From the NCBI GenBank assembly GCA_049999765.1, contig JBNGIQ010007707.1, positions 19,055 through 83,054 of the forward strand: a stretch of DNA of 64,000 nt, given 5' to 3'. Shown here piece after piece: positions 44,803 to 58,874 of this stretch (position 1 is the stretch's first letter; each line of letters starts with the position of its first letter). The position numbers and the translations under genes were made by a program. The DNA comes from Phaeoceros laevis. Its lineage: Eukaryota; Anthocerotophyta; Anthocerotopsida; Notothyladales. The notes beneath the pieces were generated by a model. It was not told the origin of the DNA and ran no database searches. It worked only from the letters and a program-made list of their open reading frames with translations.

Positions 44803-47800
44803 TCCAAGAAATTCACAGGGAATCCACTTGCACGATCTACTGTTTGCTGTTACCAGGTTTTCAAAGTTGATGACTTCGGCAACGAATTACACGCATTCAC
44901 GAAACCAGCACATGAAACACTGCCTTTCTTCTTGCCCTAGGATGTGTGTTGAACTGTGTTCCCGTGACTACTCCTCCTAGATGTGTTGGTGTTTTGGATC
45001 TCCAAGGTTGCCTCCGCTGCTAAGCGTAAAGAATCTCATGTCCCAAATAGGTCTGGTACTCTGGAGAGCGAGTGATTCTGGTAATCTGTGAAGCATTTCA
45101 GACCTTTCTCTCTGAAGAGAGAATTGAGCATTTCATTGCTCCGAGTTTTCAGTGCTCAGGCAAGCCAGAAGGCTGCTTGGCTGGTGTCGGGAGACGCTGG
45201 GTCTATGCATTGAGCTTAATATTACGGAAAGCTGGTGCAGCAGCCCTTAGTAGCTGTTTGGCTCCATGCTGCGGAGCAGGTTTAGGATCGAATTCTTGAT
45301 GAACTTCAGATTTCAGAGCATCCGGGCTGTGAGGGTGCGGTTCCTAGCTGCTTGGTTGCTGATGGTGGATGCATGTGCGCAGTGTCAGTTACGCCATACT
45401 GTATCTAGCATATCGACAACCCGCAGCCATCATGTGAAGTCAAATGATGGCAGCGTCAGGGAGGATAATAATCCAAATAGGCGGTGGCTGGCAACGAAGA
45501 AGAGCCCAAAAGGGTCACAGCAAACCTGGAGGAAAGCCCTCCCGTGGCACTTGTGGCTGGAGGCCAAAGTGGGTTTCACGCAATCCTGGCCACCTACAGG
45601 TCCCACATTGCTAAGCGGATAAGATGGGGCCAAGCGACGTGTTGATAGGAATCTTAGGGTATGCGCGAATGCTATTCCAGTCAATTATCTAAAAGCCAGG
45701 AGAGAGAGAGAGGAGTTCGATATCCAGTAGCCCTCAACGGAAATTTGCTTGATGGTGTCGAGGGACCTCAAGCCTTCAGGCTTATTTTCCTTGTGTGAAA
45801 GAAGCAATTCTGCAAATCACCTAGCACAAAAGAAATGAGCAACCTTTGAAAGCTAGTAGAGAGAATCCAAATACAAACACATAGGCATATATCATAATCA
45901 CGGTGTTGGTTGGGGTTACTTCCGGTCTAGAGAACAGGACACAAAATGCTTCCAGCCGAAGGCAGAACTAGAAGAGTTGATAAGGAAGAGAGAGCAATAC
46001 ATGGAAGAGGCCTGGAGGAGCAGCATGTTTGCGATTAAAGGTGATTGAATGAATGAGTTAAAAGTGTAATATTCTTCGTAGAAATGTGCAAGCTTAAGAG
46101 ATGTGCACTTTGCTTAACTAGAGATAAGAAAGTCGTCCTCCTAGTGTACATGCATGTGAACTTTTCGCACAGTTACCAAAAAAAAAATCATGAATGAATG
46201 AATGAAGTAAAATATATTGTCCTCCATACACTGGGGCCTTGTACCTGTTTACCATGCTGTATGCATCCAAGGCATGCCAAGGAAACAAGGAGCATGCCAT
46301 AAGCCAAAAAACAAAAAAGCTAGACAAACCTCACCTCCTTTCGGAAATTGTGGGAAGCTTCGATGAAGGTTCCTTCTTACATCAAACCTCCTATCAAAGT
46401 CTTCCTTGCACCAAATTCTTCCATCCTTGCCTCACTTCTAAAACTCTAGGAATCGCAACAACTACGATAATAGGATCTACATTCTTCTCTGTAGTAACCA
46501 TAACACCTTCCAGGCCCTCCAAACAAGTGCTCTAGGACCTCAATATAGCACCACTTTCAAGCAACACACCACCACCTGTCAACAACAAGTGCAACATCGT
46601 AGTAGCACCTCCAAACAAAACAATATCTCCTCGGACCAAACTAGCTCCCGCACGATAGATCAAACCTAGCAGCTTGAATCATGCTAGGGGAGAGATGTCC
46701 ACAAGTTGTGCTCGAACTTTGAAGCTTTAGGCTTTTAAATCTTAAATCAGCAGACACATTTAGTAGCAACAAGGAGTGTTCATGGTGCATGCATAACTTC
46801 CTTACTCGCATTCGTAAAATCATATCCGAACTAACGGGTAAATGAGTCAGACTTATGACTTGTTGCAAATGTATAGGTGGAGCACTCACCAATCCAATCA
46901 ACTTGTGAAATATGGCCGCACACTCCCCTTGTAACTTTGGCAATATTAGTGAAGCCTTGGAAGGCATCCACGAGTTTTTACCTAACGTTAAACGAGTCTA
47001 CAAGAGTCTCTTTCTTGTAGACTCTCTTTGCACCTAAGAACTTATTACATTACGAACTACTATTCCAAAGAAGTTTTTAACCATATTTTCCTCATTTTTA
47101 ACTCCCAATTTGACCACTTTCTACTGAAAAGCTTCATTCCAATGTTGTTGGGGTTCACTTATTTTCTTAAGTTATGCATACATAGTAGAACACACTTAAT
47201 GAAGGAGAAGAAGATTATTTGAAGAGGTCAGGCAAAAGCCACACATGATGCAAACTTCTAGCTTTTAAAATATATTTTGAAGGCTCCATTTACCAACTTT
47301 TGAAATTGCATTCTATTTACGAAATTGGAAACCTTCTTTGCTTGTAGTGCTTGCTTTGCCTTTCATTTGCCGCCAGTGTGACCCACCACCAAACACTATA
47401 AATAAATCTATCTATTTGCAACCCATTTGCAATTGGATTATAAAGTGTAAATTTCCAATTGCCAAAAAAAAAATCAAATGATAGGCATTTTCATTCCATT
47501 TTCTAACTTATTGCCTTTCAAGTTGGTGTAAGCTTACTCTCGATGGAGAATATACCTCTTCCTTCGGGGCCTTCTTGGCCAAGCACAATAAATGAACTGC
47601 ACAATAAATTAACCTCCGTAAGACTCCTCCAAAATGTTAGAACATGTCGTGGCTAGGTAACCCATATATTACATATATAATTATATATATCACTATAGGT
47701 TTTGGTAGCCCATGGATCCTAAATATATGAGGAAGGAAGTTTATTTAGTGTCTAGAGTCTAGACCGCACTTGTCCATTTGACCCCAAGAGGGTCTAGTAG

Positions 47801-48349
47801 TGACTAGTGACAATAATGTGAGGTCTAAGTAGTCTACCTAGTCCTTTCCTTGTGAAGATAGAGTAAAGAGCCCGTTGGTGGTTGGTTGATGGGGAAAGAA
47901 GGAATAAGGAGAAGGAACCGTAGAGTACTGCGGTCCGCGGACGGAAGTGGGGCGAAATGCGTAATAATCTCCGCAACTGTTTGCTGCAAATTCGCGGTCA
48001 GGACGGCAAATTTGAAACTAAAGGACGCAGAGTCCCCTGGGCTTGTTTACCCTCTGCAGAGGTGGGTCAGCCTGTCTTGCTGCGCCAGAGGCTGAAGAGG
48101 CGGGCGCCCTCTCCCTCTCCGCCGGAGCTCAACAGCAAGGGAGCATCCCGAAGCTAATTTCGCTGGCCAAAACAATCCCTGGCGGAAGGAGTGCAGCGCA
48201 GCGCAGTGAATGTGGCCAAGCCCTGGCGCTGCTGCGTGCTGCTGCTGGCGGGCTCCAAGATCTCGGTTCCTGGGGCGCATTGCAGCTGGTGGGAGGAGGA
48301 AAAAGAATGTTTGTGAGCTAGCACGTAGTACGGCTGGAAAGCGCGCAGG
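44803..48349. other. 3.5-kb gene-free stretch
   Basis: Moderate GC to 45.7 kb, then AT-rich to 47.9 kb, with a GAATGAATGAATGAA run (about 46190-46206), AT dinucleotide runs (about 47668-47692) and scattered polyA. The last 400 bases are GC-rich and likely the promoter and leader of the PMI1-like gene. No coding frame with protein-like content was found. Confidence 0.5.
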
Positions 48350-51300
48350 ATGGTGAGCTCGGCACCGTCGTCCCCCTCTTTAGGGGCGAGGAGAGGGGAC
48401 CCAGGGGGTGGCCAGCTCTTGCAGGAGCTGGAGGCCCTGAGCCAGGCCCTCTACCGGAGCAGTCAGCACGGGTCGGGGCCAGGGCAGTTCGCGGCTCCCC
48501 CGCCTCCTAGGAAGGAGGTACCTTCGCCGATCAGAGGCGGGGGCGCTAGGAAGGAGTCGCGTCCGCCTGCTCCAAGGGCAGGTGGGGCTCCTCTGCAGCA
48601 GCAACAGCAGCAGCATCAGGGTAAGCCGGCCAAGGGGCCTGGTCCAGTGCCGCATCTGAGCTTGGGTCCGGGAGGGCATTCCGCAGCCAACAGGGGAGCC
48701 CATTTGCGGCATGCGGAGTCGGAGGTGCTCAAGAACTTCGACCAGCACATCGGGAAGACTCCGCCGGCGCCGCCAGCGCCCGCGGCCAAGTCCGGGGAGC
48801 GAGTGCTGCAGCCCTGGCACTCGCAGGGTTTCGAGAAGAATTTGCCCGAGGTGACCAATTTCCCTGCGTGGCTGGAGGACAATCTCAACTTCAGCAAGAA
48901 GCTCGAGGAACCACTGGACAAGAAGAGTGGATGGCGGAACTGGAAGCCTTTCCGGGCGCTTGCCCAAATAGGACAGCAGAAGTTCAATTGCGTCTTCACA
49001 ATGCATGTCCATGCGGTGGAGGCGCTTCCTCTGGCCATGAATGGAATGCGGCTGGCTGTCAGCTGCAAGCGGAAGGATAGCGGGGTGCAGACGGGTCCAG
49101 TGCGAGTTTTTCAGGGGAATGCAGAGTTCGAGGAGACTCTCTATCTGAAATCTACCATTTATGGCTCCAAGGAGGGTAAGGGCCATGCAATCAGATACAT
49201 GTCCAAGTCGTTCACTCTCAGTGTGGTGGCTCTTGATGCCGATGAGCTGGTTCTTGGGAAGCACAGGCTGGATCTGAGTCGCCTGCTCCCGGATACATAT
49301 GATGGTAAGGTGGAGGACAGTAAACCAGCTAGCTGGACCACCAGCTTTCAGCTTTCAGGGAAGGCTAAAGGGGGAAACCTCGTGGCATCATTCGCTGTCG
49401 AGATATTGGACTCCAAGGAGTATCGGAATTTATCCAACACAAGTGCCAGGTTTATGGAGTCGCCTACTAGGAGGGCAATGCGTTCCTACAGCAGTCTGCC
49501 CAACTCAGCCCAGGGGACCCCTCGCATGAGGCCCTCTGATGTTAATTCGCCTGCCTTTTCGGAACCTGACCTCAATGACTATCTTGGTATTGAGCATTTG
49601 AGCCTGGATGAGTCTGTGGAAGACCGGAGCTTTAAGCTCGACTCTCGGCCCAAGGGAATCCCACGAGGAGGTTCAGATATGAAGTTCAAAGCCTTTGCGC
49701 AGCAACTAGAAGGCAAGCTCAAGGTTGTCCCTCGGCAAACTGACTCTGTTGTGGCTCCTGCAACTTCACGAAAGTCGGAGTCTACGCCTGAACCCATGAA
49801 AGAAGCTAGTCCTGGGCGTAAACCTGAGGAAGGCTATGGAAGCTCGGAGGATGAGGCCGAGTTTGTGGTTGAGGATCGTGGTATGGAATTGGGGACTCTA
49901 CCAGAGAGTGTCCAAGGTAGGTCGAACGTGAAACAAGAACCAGACCTGAGTAATCTTGCTAATGGTACTGAAGGCGGTGAGCAGGAAGAACTAGCGCAGG
50001 CGGAACATTTGTCACCCGTGTTTCTGAGAGAACAAGTACCGGTAATGCATATGAAGGAGGTGCCTGTGTTAGAGTTGCCCCCACCAGAAGCAGATCCTGA
50101 AACTGAACCTGAAGCATTTAAGGAGCAGGACGATCCCGTGGCACTTCAAGATCAACAGCCTCAACAGCTGGAGGAGGAAGATGATGAGGATGGTAAGGAG
50201 GTCAGTTCATTACGGTTGGAGCTTGAGAAATTCGAGAAAGCTCTGAACAATGAAACTGACACGTCAGAAAATGTGGAGGTTGAGTTACGCAAAGACGAGG
50301 AGCATGCCACACTCGAGGAGGCTGTTGAGGAACCACTGCCGGTTCCTCAGTCTTACCTGCTCCCTGTTGTCAATGCTGTAGAACAGCTGGAAAGCTGGAA
50401 AGGCGAGGAGGGTCTACATAATGAGGTACCTGGTTTTGAAGCCATTTCGCAGGATGAGAATGAGAGAAAAGAAGACAAGGCAGCTGTAGCACCACCAGAT
50501 ATAGCGTATGCCGAATTTCTGGTTGATGACGAGGATGCAGTTTCAGCTCATGGTCTTGGGGATGAAGCCTTTTTTGACCCAGCTGACGAGGTTGCTGATT
50601 TGGATGTGGAAGTGGATCTAGTTGCTGGAGAGTTTTTAGATATGCTGCATGATGAACCTGCTCCGTCCATCTCTGGCAGTGACTCAAACTCCCCAAGAGC
50701 TTTACTGCTTAAGCAGTTTGAACAGGAATCACTGCTCATCTCGAGTATGTCAGTGCTTGGTTTTGATGATCAGGATGTCCCAGAATTCAGCCTTGATGAT
50801 GATGTGGGTGAAAGTTTGAACCTGGAAGAGCTGATTGGTGACATCGATCCTCTTGAACCTCAGCCTGCGGACCCTGAAAATGTTGAGTGGGACGAAGTTG
50901 TGGAGGATGCTGAACTGGCTGTGTTCATGGAAGCAGCCGAGACTGAGTTGAAGAAAGCAGATCAAGCTTTGCGCAGCAAAACACGAGCAAAGGCCATTGA
51001 AGATGAAGAAACTGAAGCCTTGATGGCACAGTGGGGCTTAAACGAAAAGTCCTTTGAGTCATCGCCCCCAAAGAGAGGTTCCCATTCGTACAGCGCTTCC
51101 TTCAGCCATCCCTTGGTTATGCGGCTTGCCGACCCACCTGCACTTGCTGCAAATATAGGATCCGTCGTGGCTACCCGAGATGGAGGATCTTTGCGGTCGA
51201 TGAGTCCAGCACATTTTCAAGAGAGTCATGTGACTGGCAAATTAGTCATGCAAGTGTCAAGGCCAGTGGTAGTGCCTGCAGAAATGGGATCAAGTACAGT

Positions 51301-52838
51301 GGATATCCTTCGACGCATGGCTGCTTCTGGGATGGAAAACATGGCCCTTCATGCTATGATGACTATGCCACTGGAAGACATATCTGGGAAAAGTGTGGAA
51401 CAAGTGGCATCCGAGGGGTTGGCAGCAATCGAGGGAGCTAGTCACCGCAATGGGAAATCGTACATCTCTAGAAATGGGTATATGTCTTTTGCTGGCTAGT
51501 GGCATTGCTGAGGGTTATCAAATTATTGTGCGTTTAAGTCGTGCTAGTGCTTGTAGATCTCTACATGATAAAGGTGCAAATTGTAACTGAACTTACCATG
51601 GCCTCTGGTGGCAATAGAGCAATGACATGTGTGTTATCTCTTGCAGGTATGCCTTACCCCCAGGAGAAAAAGTTCTCGGCCTGGAGTACGGCGACAAAAA
51701 TCAGTGGGGAGCACGAGCTGTAGGCACCAGAGCTGGATCAAGACTTGTTGACCCTGGTTTGGGGGCAAGTGGAAGGTGGGGTAGGACTGGAGAAATAGAA
51801 TCGTATGATGAAAATGTTTCTCTTGAGGAGCTTGCACCTGTGGCAATGCAGAAGATTGAGACCCTGGCTATCGAGGGTCTGAAGATACAAGCAGATATGA
51901 CAGAGGAGGTTGCACCTTACAATGTGGATGCAATTTCATGGGAACATCTTGCTGCTATTGAGGGTGCTAAGCCAAAGAGAGGAAAAGGTATTGGGATGTT
52001 GGAGGGTGTTGCTGCTCTCCCCTTGGTAGGTGGGAGACAAGTGGATGAAAAACAGTCTGAAGACATGGATGGCTTGATGTCTATGGCCATTTCACTCGAG
52101 GAATGGATGCGTTTGGACGCTGGTGTGTATGATGAACCTGAGGCAAGTGATAATACATTAGCAATTCTGGCGGCACACCATGCTGTCCATAAGGACCACA
52201 CGGAACTTGTTGTCTTGAACCAGAAGAGTGACCAAGAGAAGACACGACAAAAGCACGGCACAGGGACGAAGACAAATTTTGCTGCTGGTGGTTGTATGGG
52301 TGATACTCTGACATTGGCCATGCTGGTACAGCTCCGGGACCCTCTCAGAAACTTTGAGCCAGTTGGTGCTCCAATGATGGCCCTCGTGCAGGCTGAAAGA
52401 GTTCTTATTCCTCCAAAACCAAGAATTGCGAAGAGGGTGTCCTTGAAAGGAAACAGTGAAGAGGAGGAAGAGGCTGAGAAACCGAAGGAAGAGCCGGCGG
52501 CTCCTGTATTTAAAATTACAAATGTAACCATGTCCGGTCTTCAAACGAGCGAGGATGAGAAGAAGAAAGAGTCCAAGGGCTGGGGCAATCAGAAGCAGCA
52601 ACAGTCAGGGTCCCGTTGGCTTGTAGCAAATGGGATGGGCAAAGGGGCTAAGCACCCAGCATTGAAGTCTAAGCCACAAGCGCCATCAAAGACCAAGGTG
52701 AAACAGGGCGAGTCTTTGTGGAGCATCTCATCTCGTGTGCATGGAACTGGCAGCAAGTGGAAAGAAGTGGCAGCCCTCAATCCGCACATTCGTAATCCCG
52801 ATGTTATCTTTGCAAATGATTCCATCAGGACAAGGTAG
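48350..52838 (+). CDS. PMI1/PMIR1-like protein: NT-C2 domain, acidic middle, LysM-like C terminus
   Basis: Related to PLASTID MOVEMENT IMPAIRED1 and its homologue PMIR1, which act in chloroplast and nuclear positioning. Two exons, 48350-51477 and 51647-52838, join in phase to 1439 residues, clearly longer than Arabidopsis PMI1. Order: Pro/Gln-rich N terminus; NT-type C2 domain at about 205-355 (FNCVFTMHVHAVEALPLAMN, then KSFTLSVVALDADELVLGKH); a long Glu/Asp-rich disordered middle; a conserved C-terminal region (SLEELAPVAMQKIETLAIEG, LKIQADMTEEVAPYNV, DTLTLAMLVQLRDPLRNFEP). The final 45 residues (VKQGESLWSISSRVHGTG, then WKEVAALNPHIRNPDVIF) read as a LysM-like fold. The exon 1 donor is GG followed by GTATAT. 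No signal peptide, so cytosolic or membrane-associated. Confidence 0.88.
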
Positions 52839-53681
52839 CAACAGTAGTACCTTTGGTGGGGTATGTGAGACCGGGTGACAGGATAGTCTTGTACATAACT
52901 ATTGTCAGTACCAATAGCAGGCTGAAGCATTCGTGCTGTGAAGCATGGGTGAGGAGATGAAGCACGGATGAGGAGATGAAGCACGAGTTGTACCTGGACA
53001 TCCATCACTTGCTACATGTAACATTCTATAGGCCGCCCGGGCTGGAGTTGTGTATTTCGACGAGTAAATTATGGATCAACTGCTTGGTGGAAACTAGGGA
53101 GACGAACTTCTCTCCCGAAGGGAGGCACTTCGACTAGCAACTTGTGAATCAGCTACCTGGTTTCATTGAGGTAATACTACTGTTCACCAGAACCTTCAGA
53201 ACATTTTTCCAGGCGTGAGCTCAACTCGGTAACTGTGATCTGGTGACGTTGGGCATGCAGGTCTGTGATGCACTGGATGCAATGTTTTATCGAGTTAATG
53301 ATGTGTTCGCCTTGCACAATCATGTCCGACCCACCTGAACGTGTGTTCGTCATGCTCACCTAAGCTGCCATGATCAAAAGTGAGCCCAATTCGGGCAACA
53401 ACTCACTGCCTGCGTTTCTTGTCTTCAATCTCTGTAGCACTTTGCATCAATTTGTCGACTCTATAAGTAGGAGTATCGTGCCCAATTTCGTTTCGACGTT
53501 TTTTCATCAGATGTGATATTTAAAAATGTTTCTCAGAATAAGCAGTAGAGAATGTAGTAATCCAGGGGACACTAAACTGGATAAGGGAAGAAGTAAAAGC
53601 GCCGAACACAAGTGCTCCGACTGGTAGAAACCGAAATCACATTGTGGCTTCTTTCAGTACTCCGTTCAAAATTGGGGGTGT
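52839..53681. other. Spacer between convergent PMI1-like and PBGD genes
   Basis: Two 3' untranslated regions. Contains a short tandem repeat ATGAGGAGATGAAGCACG (about 52948-52985). No gene. Confidence 0.5.
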
Positions 53682-55199
<1,518 letters not shown>

Positions 55200-56729
55200 C
55201 TTCCTTACTGCTCTTGCCCCACTTGTACCTTCAGTCTCAATGCGACAGACAGGGGAACTGCATCAATCGGTTCAATTTTCGATGGCCGCAGCATTCGGCG
55301 TCATCCAGACCGCCACGCCGCGAAATCACTGGCAAATGCGAGATCAGACAGAGACGTATTCCAGGATTCCTCTCTCTTTGCTATCTTGTTTGGATTTCTT
55401 CCGAGCCTAAACCAGCCTCGGTTGTCTCTGGTGGGGCTCCGAACCGAGCTGACCTATGCCACGGTGAACTAACCGTCGGAGCACGATGACGTCGGTTTAC
55501 CGCTACGACGAGAGATTCAAAGAGCGCCAAAGTGCAGGCAGGCACGCAGGCAGGCCCAAGGGAAGCAAGGCGAAGGGATTGAGGATTGGCTCGTGATCGG
55601 CTCTCCTTCGGACAATGCGCTTTCCAAGCGGGATTGACACCGCTCGTTCCTCTGCGTTCTGTGCATTGTTGAAGCTGTGCTGTGTTTGCTCATTCTTGGC
55701 TACGCAGCGAATTATTTTTCCCCTGGAGCCCTATTGTCCTCGCCACATCCTGCCTTCGTGCTCGTGGAATTACGCAGCGGAATCGCACGAGAGCAATCGG
55801 AGGTCAGGAGGGTCCAGGAGCTATGAAGGAGGCGTGATTTTGGATCTTAGTAGAGTTTCTTGCCTGCCAGACATGGCTGCATCTATCCCGCTTCATCCCT
55901 CGGTATCAGCTATTAGTAGTCAAAGAACGAGAACGGGACTTCTGACTTGAGGGGAGCAACCCACGAGAAGCTCCGGAGGGCAACGAGGAGACAGAGAGAG
56001 ATAAGACGGCAGCCCCGGCCAGTGTCTCCAAAGGCCTCCTCCCTTGGGGGGCCTCCGGAGGCAAGCAATCGAAGCTTAAAGAACAGATAAAAGGAAGGTA
56101 CAATTCAATAGCGTTCACTGCCTCCGGTTGCGAATTGCGTTATTGTGAGCTGCCTGAAAGAACGTACAGCTGTAGTTGATGTTCTGTATGATCAGAAAAT
56201 TGTCTTGGAACCGAAAAGCTCCAATTGGAGACCTTGTCCTCTAGCTGTTGATGAAGGGAAGATTTCTGCCGCAGTTAGGTCACACCTTGATAGCCTTTCC
56301 CTGTAGAGCTAGCGGGTAGTCAACCCCCCATGTGCATAGTTCCTAGGAACATTACAATTTACTGGAAAGAAAGAAAGCGACATTGCTGCGTCCGACTGCG
56401 GACAGGTCAACAAGTATACCGCTCCTCGGACTTGGGACTTTCCAGCGTCAGAAGCGTCTGACCCTAGCTGTTTCTCCTACTACCGTCGGAATTAGGACTT
56501 AGGTGTGACGATCTAGATAATGGTGAATCCCAACTTTAAGGTTAATGGCTCACTGTGTCTTCTATCTGGGCTCTCCAGATCCTTCATCTGAAAATGTTGC
56601 CAAGCAATGCAAATTGGGATGTGTCAACAAGACTTACCAGATTTTATCCTAGGTTGATATTTGCTGTGATCCTAAAACTTGTACCCTGGTCTCTGGTGTC
56701 CTACCTTCTAAAACTTGGCCATTGACAGG
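55200..56729. other. Upstream region of PBGD and spacer
   Basis: About 1.5 kb between divergent genes. The PBGD promoter must lie at its left end. A 5' exon of the small membrane-protein gene may lie at the right end, since its ATG follows directly after an ACAG acceptor-like sequence. No other feature seen. Confidence 0.4.
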
Positions 56730-57096
56730 ATGAATATGCTCAACCTCAACAATCATCCTCCGGTGTCGGCTGTAACCTGCTCGAAGGTCGCAGCTGCAAG
56801 CTTCACCATTGGCGTGTTTATTGGGTACAAGTTGAACAGAGTCATTCGAAGAATGGCTGACGGTTTTCTGAGAAGAATCAAAGACGGGTGAAATAAGCTA
56901 TCCCTGCTTGTGGTTTTTCTTTTTGGGCTGCTGGCTCAAAGTGCAGATGTGATGTATTTGGGCTTTGAAAGATGGAACAGAAATGATATGCTCTGTTCTA
57001 ATAAGCTAACAGCCTACTATTTTTCGATCTGCTTCCAGGAGTTCTTCATCTGATGGGGGAGGCAGTTCCAGCAAGGACTATAAAAGGCATCCATAA
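56730..57096 (+). CDS. Small single-span membrane protein, 71 residues, unrecognised
   Basis: Two exons, 56730-56887 and 57039-57096, join in phase (GG + G gives Gly) to 71 residues. Order: a short polar N terminus with Asn repeats, one hydrophobic segment (AAASFTIGVFIGY), a strongly basic patch (KLNRVIRRMADGFLRRIKDG), a Ser/Gly linker and the tail KDYKRHP. This basic-after-membrane pattern suits a tail-facing-cytosol or organelle-membrane micropeptide. Unspliced reading would stop after 53 residues. I recognise no family. An upstream exon is possible because the ATG follows an ACAG acceptor-like site. Confidence 0.55.
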
Positions 57097-57832
57097 CACA
57101 CAGCAAACTGTGCAAGTTGCTCGTCCCACCTTGCATTTGTGATCCAATTATTGACATCTCTTATTACTATGGGCCTAAGGCTGGTTTTCCTGAGCAATCT
57201 GACTTGAACATTGCAGGCTGTGCTGTCCCTAGTGAGTGATATCTGCAGAACAAGGTCCAGGCAACTCCTTTTCCTGGCTCCTCCTTCATGCGAAGTTCTT
57301 TGGGCTGCTTTGAAGTTTGATTAGGATATTTTTCGTTCAGTTGTCTTTCGTCAATACCAACTGGCGACATGAAACAAGAGAGAACAAACGGAACTGCTTC
57401 TCTTGTTCCAGTAGTGAATGGCTTACGGAACTCCGGGCCAGCTCTCTCTAGTGGGTCTACTGAGTGGATGGATGTGGCCATTGAGTCAATTTTGATGTGT
57501 GTAAGGCTGCTGACCTGTATGAGTAGGATCAGATTTTGACCAGAAATTCCCTGGTTGAGTGAACGTTCGCGATCCATAATCATGGCAAACGAGGAAACTG
57601 GTGATATGTCACTTGCTTCATTGCCTTCGTTACAGCTTTCAATGTGGAAAACTTTTGGTGCCGGTGTGCACACACCATGATTAGGCAACTTTTAAGTCTC
57701 AAGAGTATTGTTAAAGGGCCCATGTGTAAATGTCGTGACTGAGGCTGACGTTCGAAACTGCTACAATCTACACACCGGTATACCGCACCCCTTGGCCAAC
57801 TATGGAGAGGGACCTTGCAGACCAACCGTAAC
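57097..57832. other. 3' regions of two convergent genes
   Basis: Holds the presumed 3' ends of the small membrane-protein gene and the rhodanese gene. A 173-codon open frame on the minus strand (57688-57167) has no recognisable content and is probably chance. Confidence 0.4.
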
Positions 57833-58874
57833 TCAGCTTGCTTCGGTCACAAAGTCTATGCTCCTGGACTTGGGAAGAAATGGGAGCCAACCGTTTCCAC
57901 CGAGATTGAGCCGGTTCGTAGGAAGGCCAAGTTCTCCATCCACAAGGGGCCCTCCCAGGTGCATCCAGTACACCAGACTTCCTGCGAAGTTCCTCACTTT
58001 CAGCTCCGCGTGCTTCTGTGTTAGTGTCTTCAAAAAATTGCCAGACCTCCTGCCACTTGCACTGTACATGAGAAGAAGTCAGTACTACGCTGCTGTTTAA
58101 ATCAAGCTGAACGATCTACAGCGTTGTGCTGTCGTCCTGTTCTGTAAAGAGGTTTCTTGAGAAAGTCTTGCTGAGTACCAGTATGCAACAATAGTTCTGT
58201 CTTTGACTTGATGCAAGTTATCCTCCAATTGAGCTTGCGATATTGCGCCTGGAATTATTGAAACCTATACGCCACAATTGGCGTCACACCGACAATCGAT
58301 GGCAGAAGCCTGCTTGCAAATCCATTTGTGAGGCAGGAGTTCGTACCTTTCGTTCAGCAGCCGATCGACAATCCACCAGCACAACTTCCCTGTCAACACC
58401 AACGGAATCCTGCATAATTTACACTAGCAACTCGTCATCGTGTTGCCAACAACGGAAGACAGCTAGTTACCTGGAGAACAATGTGTAAAAGATACTCACA
58501 GAGCTGATCAGTACAAGCAGTTCCTCGCCAGTGATTATGCACATGCTGGGGAAGCTCTGTTCTTGAGTTTGCCGGTACTGCTCCAAGACCCTTTCTTTCC
58601 GCTTCTTATCTTCCTCGAAATGTGCTTCTGCATGGTCGGACAAGCTGCATTCTGCCAGCTTTTGTGTGTCGTCACCTATTTCCTTGAATGTTGCGTCCTG
58701 TGCAGCAGTTGTAGTATTGCTCCCTTTCTCCACTGGTTTCGTCTTCTCTGGTGTCGCTATTGAATCAGCTTGGGGCACAAAGACCTCAGAATTTACAGGG
58801 GTAGCACCCGGTTGAACTTCAGCTGTGTCCGGCGAGACGTAAGCGGAACCAGCTCTTTCCACGGTTATCGGCAT
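57833..58874 (-). CDS. Rhodanese-domain protein
   Basis: Likely sulfurtransferase or rhodanese-fold regulatory protein. Four exons: 58874-58500, 58409-58347, 58264-58179, 58061-57833, joining in phase to 250 residues. Residues 1-125 are polar, rich in Glu, Ser and Thr, and not homologous to a known domain. The rhodanese fold spans about 127-230: REVVLVDCRSAAERKVSIIP, GAISQAQLEDNL, then the active-site loop IVAYCASGRRSGNFL with catalytic Cys175, and VRNFAGSLVYWMHLGGPLVD. The Cys codon is split by the last intron (TG, then T), so an unspliced reading wrongly shows Trp there. The start is the first ATG of the exon after an in-frame acceptor-like site, so an upstream exon is possible. No clear targeting peptide. 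Same strand as ABC1K, 441 bases downstream of its stop. Confidence 0.85.

Noticed and set aside
45266-45622. 118-codon open frame on the plus strand
   Set aside because: No domain, no promoter or splice context; composition fits noncoding DNA.
48380-49264. 294-codon open frame on the minus strand within the PMI1-like gene
   Set aside because: Complement of the conserved C2-domain coding sequence; Leu/Arg-rich composition typical of an antisense shadow.
57167-57688. 173-codon open frame on the minus strand
   Set aside because: No recognisable domain, no splice partner, and it lies where two 3' untranslated regions converge.
58146-58182. Rhodanese with Trp at the catalytic Cys (dead enzyme)
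   Set aside because: This appears only if the intron is read through. The donor after TG and the acceptor before T restore Cys with matching phase.
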